A stretch of 64,000 nt of DNA from Pseudogulbenkiania ferrooxidans 2002 (GTDB lineage: Bacteria > Pseudomonadota > Gammaproteobacteria > Burkholderiales > Chromobacteriaceae). The translations under genes were made by a program, and so were the position numbers. The notes beneath the pieces are model-generated. The model had not been told where the DNA came from. It saw nothing but the letters and a program-made list of their open reading frames with translations, and made no database searches. Positions 29,865 to 40,237 of this stretch are shown here, piece after piece (the first letter of the stretch is position 1; the number at the start of each line of letters is the position of its first letter). Location of the stretch: assembly GCF_000174355.1 (NCBI RefSeq), contig NZ_ACIS01000007.1:62001-126000 (forward strand), in the 5' to 3' direction.

Positions 29865-30005
29865 GTCAAAATGCAATACGTTGCAGCGGGTTTCTCGCTG
29901 CGGCTGTGGTGCAAATGCTGAAAACCATTGCTTATAAAGGATTTTCGTTGATTTCCATGTTGCTTTGCAGCATCGAAATTGTTGTCTTTGGCCGTGTAAT
30001 TGCCA

Positions 30006-30040
30006 TAGACAGCGGCACGTCGAATGGTAATATAACTACA
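30006..30040 (+). promoter_or_regulatory. zwf promoter with overlapping HexR-type operator
   Basis: TAGACA (30006-30011), a 16-base spacer and TAATAT (30028-30033) make a plausible promoter. GGTAATATAACTACA (30026-30040) resembles a HexR site and covers the -10, so binding would block RNA polymerase. It is 32 bases before the zwf ATG. Confidence 0.6.
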
Positions 30041-30071
30041 TCACAACCCACTGTGCGAGAGAACACTCAGG

Positions 30072-31544
<1,473 letters not shown>

Positions 31545-31886
31545 GAACTTGTGAATAAATCTGCTGCGCGTCCCTGATCGGGGTTCATGTGCTGCTCGGA
31601 ATCCTCATGGACCCTGTGTCCACTCCGGTTCCTGTGCTGCTCTTCACCCCGCTGAGGGCCGCTCGCGACGATTTCTTTCACAAGTTTGCAGAAGCCTGCC
31701 TCAACGTTGCTGTGTGGTCGTTCACTACACATTGAGGGCGACTTCTGAGGTACGGGCAGGATGGGTGGAGGCGCCTTGTGTCGGAGCCCATCGGCGCCGG
31801 GGATAACCCGGCGCAATCCTGGCGCCGGCCTTGGCACGGGCCGGTCGGCAACACCACAAAGAGATAGAAGAGACAGAGACAACACC
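31545..31886. other. Intergenic region zwf-pgl
   Basis: The left 140 bases are a MITE-like element (31546-31686). The remainder holds an inverted repeat at 31712-31730 (GTGTGGT / ACTACAC around five bases, one mismatch), which resembles the HexR half sites but with wider spacing, and an unremarkable leader. No coding sequence was recognised. Confidence 0.6.
31546..31686. repeat. Palindromic repeat family 1, copy C: MITE-like element with terminal inverted repeats
   Basis: The element begins with AACTTGTGAA (31546-31555) and ends with its exact complement TTCACAAGTT (31677-31686); the match continues inward imperfectly for about six more bases. It starts one base after the zwf stop codon. The interior, read on the minus strand, shares ordered blocks with 7663-7860 and the core of 16841-16886. 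No open reading frame of its own, so it would be non-autonomous. Confidence 0.65.
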
Positions 31887-32564
31887 ATGCAATGGTTTGA
31901 ATTCGATACGCCTGCCGACGCCGCCGCGGCGCTGGCCGAGGCGGTGAGCGGCGCGCTCGCGACGGCGATCCGCGAACGCGGCGAGGCGGTGCTGGCGGTG
32001 TCCGGCGGGCGCTCGCCGGTGGCCTTCCTGCAAAGGTTGGCCGAAAGCGGCCTCGACTGGGCGCACGTGACGGTGACGTTGGTGGACGAGCGCCTGGTGC
32101 CGGAACACCACCCGGACAGCAACGCCGCGCTGGTGCGCGAGCACCTGCTCACCGGCGCCGCCGCCGCGGCGCGCTTCCTGCCGCTGGCGCTCCACCCCGA
32201 CGACGCCGCCGCCAGCCTGGCCGCCGCGCGCGCCGCCTGGCGCCAGCCCGACGTCGCCGTGCTCGGCATGGGCGACGACGGCCACACTGCCTCGCTGTTC
32301 CCGGCTGCGCCGGAACTCGCCGCCGGGCTCGCGCTGCCGTCGGCCGAACGGCTGCTCACGGTCACCCCGCCGGCGGCGTCGCACACGCGCCTCAGCATGA
32401 CGCTGGCCGCGCTGCTGGCCTGCGGCCGGCTGTTCCTGGCGATCCAGGGGCCGGCCAAGCGCCGGGTATTCGAACAAGCGCGGCAGGCCGTCGACGACGC
32501 GCTGCCGATCAGTCATGTCCTGCACCACACGGAGGTACCGCTCGATGTTTACTGGGCGTCCTGA
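31887..32564 (+). CDS. pgl: 6-phosphogluconolactonase
   Basis: A 225-residue enzyme of the DevB/Pgl family that hydrolyses 6-phosphogluconolactone. Signatures: LAVSGGRSP near residue 40, VTLVDERLVPEHHPDSN and GMGDDGHTASLFP with the catalytic His. The start is MQWFEFDTPADAA. It overlaps glk by 20 bases. A GTTGGCCGAA word at 32036-32045 uses AGG and TTG, codons that look rare in this window. Confidence 0.95.
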   Translation: MQWFEFDTPADAAAALAEAVSGALATAIRERGEAVLAVSGGRSPVAFLQRLAESGLDWAHVTVTLVDERLVPEHHPDSNAALVREHLLTGAAAAARFLPLALHPDDAAASLAAARAAWRQPDVAVLGMGDDGHTASLFPAAPELAAGLALPSAERLLTVTPPAASHTRLSMTLAALLACGRLFLAIQGPAKRRVFEQARQAVDDALPISHVLHHTEVPLDVYWAS

Positions 32565-33528
32565 TAGCTTTCCCTGGCTGGTGGCCGATATCGGCGGCAC
32601 CAATGCCCGTTTCGCGCTCTATACCGGCGGCACCGAACCGGAACAGATCAAGGTCCTGGCCTGCGCCGACTACCCGACGCTGGAAGCGGCGGTGCGCGCC
32701 TACCTCGCCGACGTCGGCGCCACGGTGCGGCATGCCTCCATCGGCATCGCCAACCCGGTCACCGGCGACTGGGTGCAGATGACCAACCACCACTGGGCGT
32801 TCTCGATCGAAGCCACGCGCCAGGCGCTGGCGCTGGAGTCGTTCCTGGTGATCAACGACTGGGCGGCGATGGCGCTGGCCTTGCCGCACCTGCCGGCCGA
32901 CGCGCTGATCAAGGTCGGCGGCGGCGAGGCCGTAGCCGGCGCACCGTGCGCGCTGATCGGCCCCGGCACCGGGCTCGGCGTCTCGGCGCTGGTGCCGCAC
33001 ACCCACGGCGCCACCCCGGTGCCGGGCGAGGGCGGCCACGTCAGCTTCGCCCCGTTCGACGAGCGCGAGGCGCAGATCTGGCACTTCGCGCGCGAGCGCT
33101 ACGGCCACGTCTCGGCCGAGCGCCTGCTGTCCGGCCCCGGCCTGGTGCTGATCTACCAGGCGCTCGCCGCGCTGGCCGGCGAGGAGGCCGAAGACCTGCG
33201 CGCCGCCGACATCTCCACCCGCGCCCTGTCCGGCGAATGCCCGCGCTGCCGCGAGACGCTGGACGCATTCTGTGCCATGCTCGGCACCGCGGCGGCCAAC
33301 CTGACGTTGACGCTGGGCGCCCGCGGCGGGGTCTACCTCGGCGGCGGCATCGTGCTGCGCCTGCTCGATTATTTCCAGAGCTCGCCGTTCCGTGCCCGTT
33401 TCGAAGACAAGGGGCGCTTTTCCGGCTACCTCGCGGCGGTGCCGGTGTACATCATGACGCACGCCATGCCGGCGCTGTTGGGCGCCACCGCCGCGCTGGC
33501 CGCGCACCTGGAGGAGCAGCATGCTTGA
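32545..33528 (+). CDS. glk: Glucokinase
   Basis: A 327-residue ROK-unrelated, E. coli-type glucokinase phosphorylating glucose with ATP. ADIGGTNARFAL (phosphate-binding), INDWAAMALALP (catalytic Asp), GPGTGLGVSALV and GEGGHVSFAP are present. The ATG at 32545 (MFTGRPDSFPW) has GGAGG nine bases upstream and lies inside the end of pgl. It overlaps hexR by eight bases, implying tight coupling. Confidence 0.96.
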   Translation: MFTGRPDSFPWLVADIGGTNARFALYTGGTEPEQIKVLACADYPTLEAAVRAYLADVGATVRHASIGIANPVTGDWVQMTNHHWAFSIEATRQALALESFLVINDWAAMALALPHLPADALIKVGGGEAVAGAPCALIGPGTGLGVSALVPHTHGATPVPGEGGHVSFAPFDEREAQIWHFARERYGHVSAERLLSGPGLVLIYQALAALAGEEAEDLRAADISTRALSGECPRCRETLDAFCAMLGTAAANLTLTLGARGGVYLGGGIVLRLLDYFQSSPFRARFEDKGRFSGYLAAVPVYIMTHAMPALLGATAALAAHLEEQHA

Positions 33529-34372
33529 ACGAATCCGCAATCAGCTGGGCAGCCTGTCGGCGGCCGAACGCAAGGTCGCCGACCTGGTCCTGGAACAGCC
33601 CTACACCATGATGCAGGCGGCGGTGGCCGACATCGCCGCCAGCGCCGGGGTGAGCCAGCCCACGGTGATCCGCTTCTGCCGCTCGATGGGCTGTACCGGC
33701 TTGCCGGATTTCAAGCTCAAGCTGGCGGGCAGCCTGGTCACCGGGGTGCCGTACGTGCACTCCAGCGTGCGCCCGGAAGACCCGACCTCCGAGATCGCCG
33801 CCAAGGTATTCGACAACACCGTGTCGGCGCTGCTCAAGTGCCGTAACGACGTCAACCCGGCGGCGGTCAACGCCGCGCTGGAGCTGTTGGCCAACGCCAA
33901 CCGCATCGAGTTCTACGGACTGGGCAACTCCGGCATCATCGCCGCCGACGCCCAGCACAAATTCTTCCGCTTCGGCATTCCCACCGTCGCCTACGCCGAC
34001 ACCCACACCCAGATCATGGCGGCCTCGGTGCTGGGCGAGGGCGACGTGCTGGTGGCCATCTCCAACTCCGGCCGTACCGTCGAGCTGCTCGACGCGGTCG
34101 AGGTGGCGCTGCACGCCGGCGCCAAGGTGGTGGCGATCACCGCCAGCGGCTCGCCGCTGGCGAAGCAGGCCACGGTGACGCTGGTGGCCGACGCCCCGGA
34201 AGACACCGAGACCTACAGCCCGATGATCTCGCGCATCGTGCACCTGGTGCTGATCGACATCCTCGCCGTCGGCGTGGCGTTGCGGCGCGGGCCGGGCGTG
34301 ATCGGCCAACTGGAAAAAACCAAGCTGAGCCTGCGCCCGAAACGCCAGGGCAGCCGGCACGACGACTACTGA
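33521..34372 (+). CDS. hexR: HexR-type transcriptional regulator (RpiR family)
   Basis: A 283-residue repressor. The N-terminal RpiR helix-turn-helix (about residues 1-75, with DIAASAGVSQPTVIRFCRSMGC) binds DNA; the SIS domain (about 125-255, with FYGLGNSGIIAADAQHKFFR and ISNSGRT) binds phosphosugar, in the family KDPG. Operators of the HexR type lie in front of edd, zwf and the porin gene at 44087. It is embedded between glk and pgi. Confidence 0.94.
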   Translation: MLERIRNQLGSLSAAERKVADLVLEQPYTMMQAAVADIAASAGVSQPTVIRFCRSMGCTGLPDFKLKLAGSLVTGVPYVHSSVRPEDPTSEIAAKVFDNTVSALLKCRNDVNPAAVNAALELLANANRIEFYGLGNSGIIAADAQHKFFRFGIPTVAYADTHTQIMAASVLGEGDVLVAISNSGRTVELLDAVEVALHAGAKVVAITASGSPLAKQATVTLVADAPEDTETYSPMISRIVHLVLIDILAVGVALRRGPGVIGQLEKTKLSLRPKRQGSRHDDY

Positions 34373-34381
34373 GGGGATGGC

Positions 34382-36031
34382 ATGAGCGAACTGACCCGAC
34401 TGCCCGCCTGGCAACAGCTGTGGGAACACTTTGCCGACGCGAAACAGCTGCACATGCGCGAGCTGTTCGAGAGCGACCCGGAACGCGCCGAACGTTACGC
34501 GCTGGAAGTGGGCGGGCTGTTGCTCGACTACTCCAAGAACCGCCTCACCGACGACACCCTGAAACTGTTGGTGCAGCTGGCGCGCGAAGCCGGCCTGCCG
34601 GCGCGCATCAAGGCCATGTTCAAGGGCGAGAAGCTCAACGTCACCGAGAGCCGCGCCGTGCTGCACGTGGCGCTGCGCAACCGCACCAATTCGCCGATCC
34701 TGGTCGACGGCGAAGACGTCATGCCCAAGGTCAACCGCGTGCTGGAACGCATGGGGCGCTTCGCCCACGCCGTGCGCTCGGGCGAGTGGCTGGGCTACAC
34801 CAACCAGCCGATCACCGACATCGTCAACATCGGTATCGGCGGCTCCGACCTGGGCCCGCTCATGGTGTGCAGCGCGCTGCGCCCGTACGCCCACCCGCGC
34901 ATGAACATGCACTTCGTCTCCAACGTCGACGGCGCCCAGCTCAAGGAAACGCTCAAGCGCGTGCACCCCGAGACCACGCTGTTCGTGATCGAGTCGAAGA
35001 CCTTCACCACGCAGGAAACCCTGACCAACGCGCTCACCGCGCGCGACTGGTTCGTCCAGCGTGCGCGCGACGAAAAGGCAGTCGCCAAGCACTTCGTCGC
35101 GGTGTCGACCAACCAGCAGGCGGTGGCCGACTTCGGCATCGACCCGGCCAATATGTTCGAATTCTGGGACTGGGTCGGCGGGCGCTACAGCCTGTGGTCG
35201 GCGATCGGCCTGCCGATCATGCTCTACCTCGGCGAAGAGAACTTCGTCGAGCTCCTGAACGGCGCGCACCTGATGGACCAGCACTTCCGCAACGCGCCGC
35301 TGGAAGCCAACATGCCGGTGCTGTTGGCGATGATCGGGGTGTGGTACATCAACTTCTACGGCGGCGGCTCGCACGTCATCGCCCCGTACGACCAGTACTT
35401 GCACCGCCTGCCGGCCTTCATCCAGCAGCTCGACATGGAGTCCAACGGCAAGCAGGTGATGCTCGACGGCAACCCGGTCGATTTCGAAACGGCGCCGATC
35501 ATCTGGGGCGAGACCGGCATCAACGGCCAGCACGCCTTCTTCCAGCTGCTGCACCAGGGCACGCACATCTCGCCGATCGACCTGATCGCCTCGCTGGAGA
35601 ATCGCAGCTCGCTGCCCGGCCACCACGAGATCCTGCTCGCCAACGTGTTCGCCCAGGCCGAAGCCTTCATGCGCGGCAAGACCGCCGACGAAGTGCGCGC
35701 CGAGCTGACGGCGCAGGGCGTGACGGGCGAGGCGCTGGAGAAGCTGGTGCCGCACAAGGTGTTCGGCGGCAACCGCCCCACCAACACCCTGCTGATGTCG
35801 CGCCTCGATCCGCGCAACCTGGGCTCGCTGATCGCGCTCTACGAGCACAAGATCTTCGTGCAGGGCGTGATCTGGCACATCAACAGCTTCGACCAGTGGG
35901 GAGTGGAGCTGGGCAAGCAGCTCGCCAAGACCATCCACGCCGAACTGGCCGGCAAGAGCGGCCCGGCGCCGCACGACAGCTCCACGGCGCGGCTGATCGC
36001 GGCCTACAAGCAGGCCAACGGGCGCGGTTGA
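34382..36031 (+). CDS. pgi: Glucose-6-phosphate isomerase
   Basis: A 549-residue isomerase interconverting glucose-6-phosphate and fructose-6-phosphate. Signatures: [53 protein letters not shown] and [16 protein letters not shown]. It starts nine bases after the hexR stop and ends at a strong terminator, closing the zwf cluster. It allows recycling of fructose-6-phosphate into the Entner-Doudoroff route. Confidence 0.97.
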   Translation: MSELTRLPAWQQLWEHFADAKQLHMRELFESDPERAERYALEVGGLLLDYSKNRLTDDTLKLLVQLAREAGLPARIKAMFKGEKLNVTESRAVLHVALRNRTNSPILVDGEDVMPKVNRVLERMGRFAHAVRSGEWLGYTNQPITDIVNIGIGGSDLGPLMVCSALRPYAHPRMNMHFVSNVDGAQLKETLKRVHPETTLFVIESKTFTTQETLTNALTARDWFVQRARDEKAVAKHFVAVSTNQQAVADFGIDPANMFEFWDWVGGRYSLWSAIGLPIMLYLGEENFVELLNGAHLMDQHFRNAPLEANMPVLLAMIGVWYINFYGGGSHVIAPYDQYLHRLPAFIQQLDMESNGKQVMLDGNPVDFETAPIIWGETGINGQHAFFQLLHQGTHISPIDLIASLENRSSLPGHHEILLANVFAQAEAFMRGKTADEVRAELTAQGVTGEALEKLVPHKVFGGNRPTNTLLMSRLDPRNLGSLIALYEHKIFVQGVIWHINSFDQWGVELGKQLAKTIHAELAGKSGPAPHDSSTARLIAAYKQANGRG

Positions 36032-36048
36032 CCGTATGTTTTGCTCGC

Positions 36049-36082
36049 AAAAACGCCACCGGCTTGCCGGTGGCGTTTTTTA
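36049..36082. terminator. Bidirectional terminator between pgi and the ATL gene
   Basis: Stem AAAAACGCCACCGGC / GCCGGTGGCGTTTTT with T run on the plus strand and A run on the left, so it can serve both converging genes. Confidence 0.92.
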
Positions 36083-36091
36083 TTTCGCACG

Positions 36092-36101
36092 GTTGGCCGA
36101 A
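36092..36101 (+). repeat. GTTGGCCGAA word, intergenic copy
   Basis: Extended as GGTTGGCCGAAG, between the pgi terminator and the stop of the convergent ATL gene. Confidence 0.6.
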
Positions 36102-36108
36102 GCCGGGA

Positions 36109-36432
36109 TCAGACATCTTCCGCCGCCGCCGGCCAGCCGTAGCGCTTGAGGTCGACGCGGCCGCTGGCGCTTAGCACCACGCCCTCGTGTTCCAGCAGCA
36201 GGCGCTGGTAGTCGGCGCCGGGCGTGCCGGGGCGGGCGATGCGGCCGCCGGCGCCCACCACACGCTGCCACGGCACGCTGACGCCGTCCGGCAGATGGCC
36301 AAGCAGGTGCCCGACATGGCGGGAATGGCGCGGCCAGCCGGCCAGTTCGGCGAGCCGGCCGTAGGTGCTGACGCGGCCTGGCGGGATGCGCGCCACCAGC
36401 CCCAGCACCGCGCGCGCGAACTCCGGCGGCAT
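36109..36432 (-). CDS. Alkyltransferase-like protein (ATL, MGMT-fold, no active-site Cys)
   Basis: A 107-residue protein equivalent to the C-terminal domain of O6-alkylguanine-DNA alkyltransferase. RIPPGRVSTYGRLAELAG and RHVGHLLG match the DNA-binding helix-turn-helix. The catalytic PCHRV motif is replaced by PWQRV, so it cannot accept alkyl groups. Family members bind O6-alkylguanine and hand the lesion to nucleotide excision repair. Its ATG overlaps the stop of the metallo-hydrolase gene by one base. Confidence 0.9.
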   Translation of the reverse strand: MPPEFARAVLGLVARIPPGRVSTYGRLAELAGWPRHSRHVGHLLGHLPDGVSVPWQRVVGAGGRIARPGTPGADYQRLLLEHEGVVLSASGRVDLKRYGWPAAAEDV

Positions 36433-37082
36433 CAGCGGTAGCGCGCGTCGGCGACGAAGGGGTTGTGGCGCTTCTCGTCGCCGATGGTGGTGTAGGGGCC
36501 GTGGCCCGGCACCACCACGGTCTCCTCCGGCAGCACGAACAGCTTGCCGCGGATGGCGTCGATCAACTGCTGGTGGTTGCCGCGCGGAAAGTCGGTACGC
36601 CCGATCGACCCCTGGAACAGCACGTCGCCGGCGATCAACAGGCCGGCCGCCGCGCTGTAGAACACCACGTGGCCGGGGGTGTGGCCCGGGCAGTGCAGCA
36701 CCGCCAGCGTTTCCTCGCCGAGCGTCACGGTGTCGCCTTCCTCCAGCCAGCGGTCGGGCGTCACCGCCTCGGCCGGCGGAAAGCCGAACATCTGTCCCTG
36801 GTTCGGCAACTGATCGAGCCAGAAACTCTCCTCGCGCTGCGGGCCTTCCACCGGTACGCCGAGGCGGCGCGCCAGCGGCATGGTGGCGCCGGCGTGGTCG
36901 ATGTGGCCGTGGGTCAGCAGGATCTTGACCACCGTGAGGTCGCGCGCCGCCACCTCGGCCAGGATGCGTTCGATATCGCCGCCCGGATCGACGATGGCGG
37001 CGTTCAGGGTAACGTCGCACCACAACAGCGAGCAGTTCTGGGCGAACGGGGTGACGGGAACGGTGTGCAGTTTCAGGCTCAT
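36432..37082 (-). CDS. MBL-fold metallo-hydrolase (YcbL/glyoxalase II-like)
   Basis: A 216-residue metallo-beta-lactamase-fold hydrolase. THGHIDHAG gives the HxHxDH zinc ligands; the downstream HCPGHTPGHV, AGDVLFQGSIGRTDFP and VPGHGPYTTIG complete the metal site. It is the short YcbL type, lacking the C-terminal substrate domain of true GloB, so the substrate (a thioester such as S-lactoylglutathione) is uncertain. Start at MSLKLHTVPVTPFAQNC. Confidence 0.92.
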   Translation of the reverse strand: MSLKLHTVPVTPFAQNCSLLWCDVTLNAAIVDPGGDIERILAEVAARDLTVVKILLTHGHIDHAGATMPLARRLGVPVEGPQREESFWLDQLPNQGQMFGFPPAEAVTPDRWLEEGDTVTLGEETLAVLHCPGHTPGHVVFYSAAAGLLIAGDVLFQGSIGRTDFPRGNHQQLIDAIRGKLFVLPEETVVVPGHGPYTTIGDEKRHNPFVADARYR

Positions 37083-37257
37083 GGCGGGGGCGGGGCTGGG
37101 AATGGCAAAAGTGCATTGTGCCACGCCGTCAAGGGAGCGGGTATCGCCGGGGGTGACATGATGAACGGATTCTGCATGACGGCGGACAGGGCTCTGGCGT
37201 AACATGCGGCATTGGCCGTCGACGTCGCTGGAACGGCAATCTGCGGAGTAGTGTCAC

Positions 37258-39282
37258 TTGAGCTTGAGATGGAAATCGGCGCTGGCGCTGGCCGCGTTGT
37301 TCGCCGTGCTGTTGGTGCTGGCGCTGTTTGCCGGCAACCTGGCGGTGCATTCGATCCGCCAGCATTACGGCGCCGCCTTCGCGCGCGATCATGCCCTGCT
37401 GCAAAAGCAGACCCTGGTGACCCAGCTGTCGCGCGAACTGGCGCTGTCGCAGCGCCTGGCCGGGCTCGAGGTCACGCGCGACTGGCTGCGCGACGAGCAG
37501 GACCCGGCCAAGCGCCGGGCGTTCTTCCGCGAAGCCGAAAACTTCCGCCAGGCCTTTGCCGATCATTCCTTCTCCGTCGTCGCCGATCGCTCGCTCAGCT
37601 ACTATTTCAGCGACGACAAGCTGGCGGCCAACGCCGCCGTGCCGCGCTACCGCCTCAAGCCGAACGACGCCGAGGACGGCTGGTACTTCGCCACGCGCCA
37701 GAACGTGCGCGACTACGCGCTCAACGTCAACGTGGACGGCAAGGTGCGCGTCACCAAGGTGTGGTTCAACGTGATGATCCACGACGGCGACGAGGTGCTC
37801 GGCATGGCCGGCACCGGCCTCGACCTGTCGCACTTCCTGCGCGATCTGGTGGCCTCGCACCAGCGCGGCGTCAGCAACATCATCGTCAACGGCCAGGGGG
37901 TGATCCAGGCCCACCCGGACGCCCGCCTGATCCAGTACGCTTCCGTCTCCTCCCTGAATTCCGCCAAGACCGTGTACCGGCTGATCCGCACCGAGGAGCA
38001 GCCCGGCCTGGCCGGCGCCCTGGCCGCGCTCAAGGCCACGCCGGAGGGCACCCAGACCGCCAGCGTCACGCTGCAAGGCCAGCCGCGGCTGCTGGGCATT
38101 TCGTACATCCCCCAGCTCGACTGGTACGTGATCAGCGCGGTCGACCTCTCCACCGCCGCGGTGCTGGACGAACGCCTGCTGGCCACGCTGGCGGCGGGCG
38201 GCCTGGTGGTGCTGCTGGCGCTGGGGCTGCTGGTCATCTTCGGCCTCGACCGCCTGGTGCTGAACCCGCTGGCGCGGCTGCACCGCTCGGTGGCCCAGCT
38301 CTCCGCCGGCGACTACCGCATCGAACTGCGTTCGCGCCGCGACGACGAACTGGGCGACCTGACGCGCGCCTTCAACCACATGGCGGGCGAGATTCGCGTC
38401 CACACCGAGAAGCTGGAGCAGCGCATCGAGGAGCGCACGCGCGACCTGGCCCAGGCCAACGAGCAGGTGCTGCAGGCGCACCGCGCGATGCAGGACAGCA
38501 TCCGCTACGCCAGCCTGATCCAGAACGCCATCCTGCCGCACGGCCCGCTCAGCGAACTGTTGGGCGAGCAGCACTTCCTGTTGTGGAAGCCGCGCGACGT
38601 GGTCGGCGGCGACTTCTTCGTGTGCCGTACCGGCCCCGGCCGCTGCCTCCTGGGCGTGGTCGATTGCGCCGGTCACGGCGTGCCAGGTGCGTTCATGACC
38701 ATGATCGCGCAGACCGCCTTCGACGTCGCCGTGAGCGAACTGGGCCTCGCCGACCCGGCGGCGCTGCTGGAGCGCATGGACCAGGTGGTGCGCGCCATGC
38801 TGCGCCACGAAACCGGGGCGCGCCATCTTGCCACCAGCATGGACGCCGGGTTGTGCGCGGTCGACCTGATCAACAACACGCTGACCTTTGCCGGGGCGCG
38901 GCTGTCGCTACACTGGAGCGACGGCGCGCAGGTCGGCGAAGTGGCCGGCGAGCGCGGCGGCATCGCCGACCGCAAGCCGACGTCGTTCCGCAACCACGTC
39001 ATGACGCTGCGCCCGGAGGTCAGTTATTACCTCACCACCGACGGCTTCCTCGACCAGTCCGGCGGCGACAAGGGCTACGGTTTCGGCCGGCGACGCTTCG
39101 CCGAGCTGCTGCGCCACCACGCCCAGCTGCCGGTGGCCGAGCAGCGCGAGGCGTTCCAGCAGTGCCTGGCCGAGTACCAGGGCGAGCGCGCCCAGCGCGA
39201 CGACATCACGGTGCTGGGGTTCCGTTTCGGTCGGCAGGACGAGGCCGATCAGCCCGCGTTGCCGGGTGATCACGACAGATAA
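37258..39282 (+). CDS. siaA: SiaA-type membrane PP2C phosphatase
   Basis: A 674-residue protein. TM1 (about residues 8-29), a periplasmic dCache-like sensor (about 30-300), TM2 (about 308-330), HAMP (about 331-383), a coiled coil and a SpoIIE/PP2C domain (about 430-660). Metal-binding motifs are intact: VVGGDFF, VDCAGHGVPGAF, TTDGFLDQSGG and RDDITVLGF. In Pseudomonas SiaA dephosphorylates SiaC and so permits SiaD activation. The start is a TTG with GGAG nine bases upstream. It opens a four-gene operon in canonical order. Confidence 0.93.
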   Translation: MSLRWKSALALAALFAVLLVLALFAGNLAVHSIRQHYGAAFARDHALLQKQTLVTQLSRELALSQRLAGLEVTRDWLRDEQDPAKRRAFFREAENFRQAFADHSFSVVADRSLSYYFSDDKLAANAAVPRYRLKPNDAEDGWYFATRQNVRDYALNVNVDGKVRVTKVWFNVMIHDGDEVLGMAGTGLDLSHFLRDLVASHQRGVSNIIVNGQGVIQAHPDARLIQYASVSSLNSAKTVYRLIRTEEQPGLAGALAALKATPEGTQTASVTLQGQPRLLGISYIPQLDWYVISAVDLSTAAVLDERLLATLAAGGLVVLLALGLLVIFGLDRLVLNPLARLHRSVAQLSAGDYRIELRSRRDDELGDLTRAFNHMAGEIRVHTEKLEQRIEERTRDLAQANEQVLQAHRAMQDSIRYASLIQNAILPHGPLSELLGEQHFLLWKPRDVVGGDFFVCRTGPGRCLLGVVDCAGHGVPGAFMTMIAQTAFDVAVSELGLADPAALLERMDQVVRAMLRHETGARHLATSMDAGLCAVDLINNTLTFAGARLSLHWSDGAQVGEVAGERGGIADRKPTSFRNHVMTLRPEVSYYLTTDGFLDQSGGDKGYGFGRRRFAELLRHHAQLPVAEQREAFQQCLAEYQGERAQRDDITVLGFRFGRQDEADQPALPGDHDR

Positions 39283-39291
39283 GGAGAGTCC

Positions 39292-39834
39292 ATGGAGCAG
39301 GTCGATGTACTATCGCTGAGGGCAGCCTTCATCCAGCAGGGCATCATGCTGTGTTTCAACGGTCCGTTCTCGGCAACGCTGATCGAAGAGATTGGCCAGG
39401 CGCTGCGCAAGCATATGCAGGGCTTGCAGGAATCGCAGTCGGCGGTGACCGACGTGTTCTCGGTGTACATCGAGCTGACCCAGAATATCCGCCATTACAC
39501 CGCCCTGCACGGCCTGGAGGGGGCCGACGCGCACGCCACGCTGATCGTGTCGCGCTCGGAGGACGGCCGCTACGTGGTCAGCGCCGGTAACGTGGTGCTG
39601 CCGGCCGATGGCGACGCGCTGGTGGAGCGCATCGCGGCGCTGGCGCGGCTCGACAAGGCCGGGCTCAAGGCCGAGTACAAGAACCAGCTGCGCCAGCCGC
39701 GCGATCCGTCCGCCAAGACCGGCGCCGGGCTCGGCCTGATCGACCTGGCGCGCCGCGCCTACGAGCCGCTGCAGTGCTCGCTCACCGCGCTGGATGGCGG
39801 TGTGGCGTTTTTCAGTTTACGCGTAGTGATTTGA
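39292..39834 (+). CDS. siaB: SiaB-type kinase (HATPase-fold)
   Basis: A 180-residue protein of the SiaB family (DUF6272). It has a GHKL-like N-box (IELTQNIRHYTAL) and a glycine-rich lid (KTGAGLGLIDLARR). In the known system SiaB phosphorylates the SiaC threonine, opposing SiaA. The gene starts nine bases after siaA and ends ten bases before siaC. Confidence 0.9.
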   Translation: MEQVDVLSLRAAFIQQGIMLCFNGPFSATLIEEIGQALRKHMQGLQESQSAVTDVFSVYIELTQNIRHYTALHGLEGADAHATLIVSRSEDGRYVVSAGNVVLPADGDALVERIAALARLDKAGLKAEYKNQLRQPRDPSAKTGAGLGLIDLARRAYEPLQCSLTALDGGVAFFSLRVVI

Positions 39835-39844
39835 CGAGGTTGAC

Positions 39845-40222
39845 ATGCAAGATCTGATCGTCGAGGGGACCGGTTCGATTCCGGCCATCCGGGCAGACTG
39901 GGAAGCAGGATGTGTGGTGATGAAGGGCGATTCCTACCCGGAAAACGCCTTCGAACTGTACCAGCCGGTCATCGACTGGATCGAGGCCTTCCTGGCACGC
40001 GAGGACCGCCCGCTGCGGCTGCAGCTGCAACTGCTCTACCTCAATACCAGCAGCATTCGCGCCATGATGGACATGCTCGACCAATTGCAGGGCGCCTTCG
40101 ACGACGGCCGCACGGTCGGCGTCGAATGGCGCTACGAGCGCGAGAACGAACGGGTGGCCGAACTGGCCGAGGAGTTCCGCGAGGACTACACCTTCCCGTT
40201 CGATATCCTCGCCCACGACTGA
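39845..40222 (+). CDS. siaC: SiaC-type partner protein (DUF1987)
   Basis: A 125-residue protein of the SiaC family. The phosphorylation site is conserved: Thr68 in LLYLNTSSIRAMMDML, the same residue number as in Pseudomonas aeruginosa SiaC. Unphosphorylated SiaC binds and activates SiaD (family knowledge). C-terminal acidic helix EFREDYTFPFDI is typical. Confidence 0.93.
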   Translation: MQDLIVEGTGSIPAIRADWEAGCVVMKGDSYPENAFELYQPVIDWIEAFLAREDRPLRLQLQLLYLNTSSIRAMMDMLDQLQGAFDDGRTVGVEWRYERENERVAELAEEFREDYTFPFDILAHD

Positions 40223-40237
40223 ACCCGCGGAGCCGCG

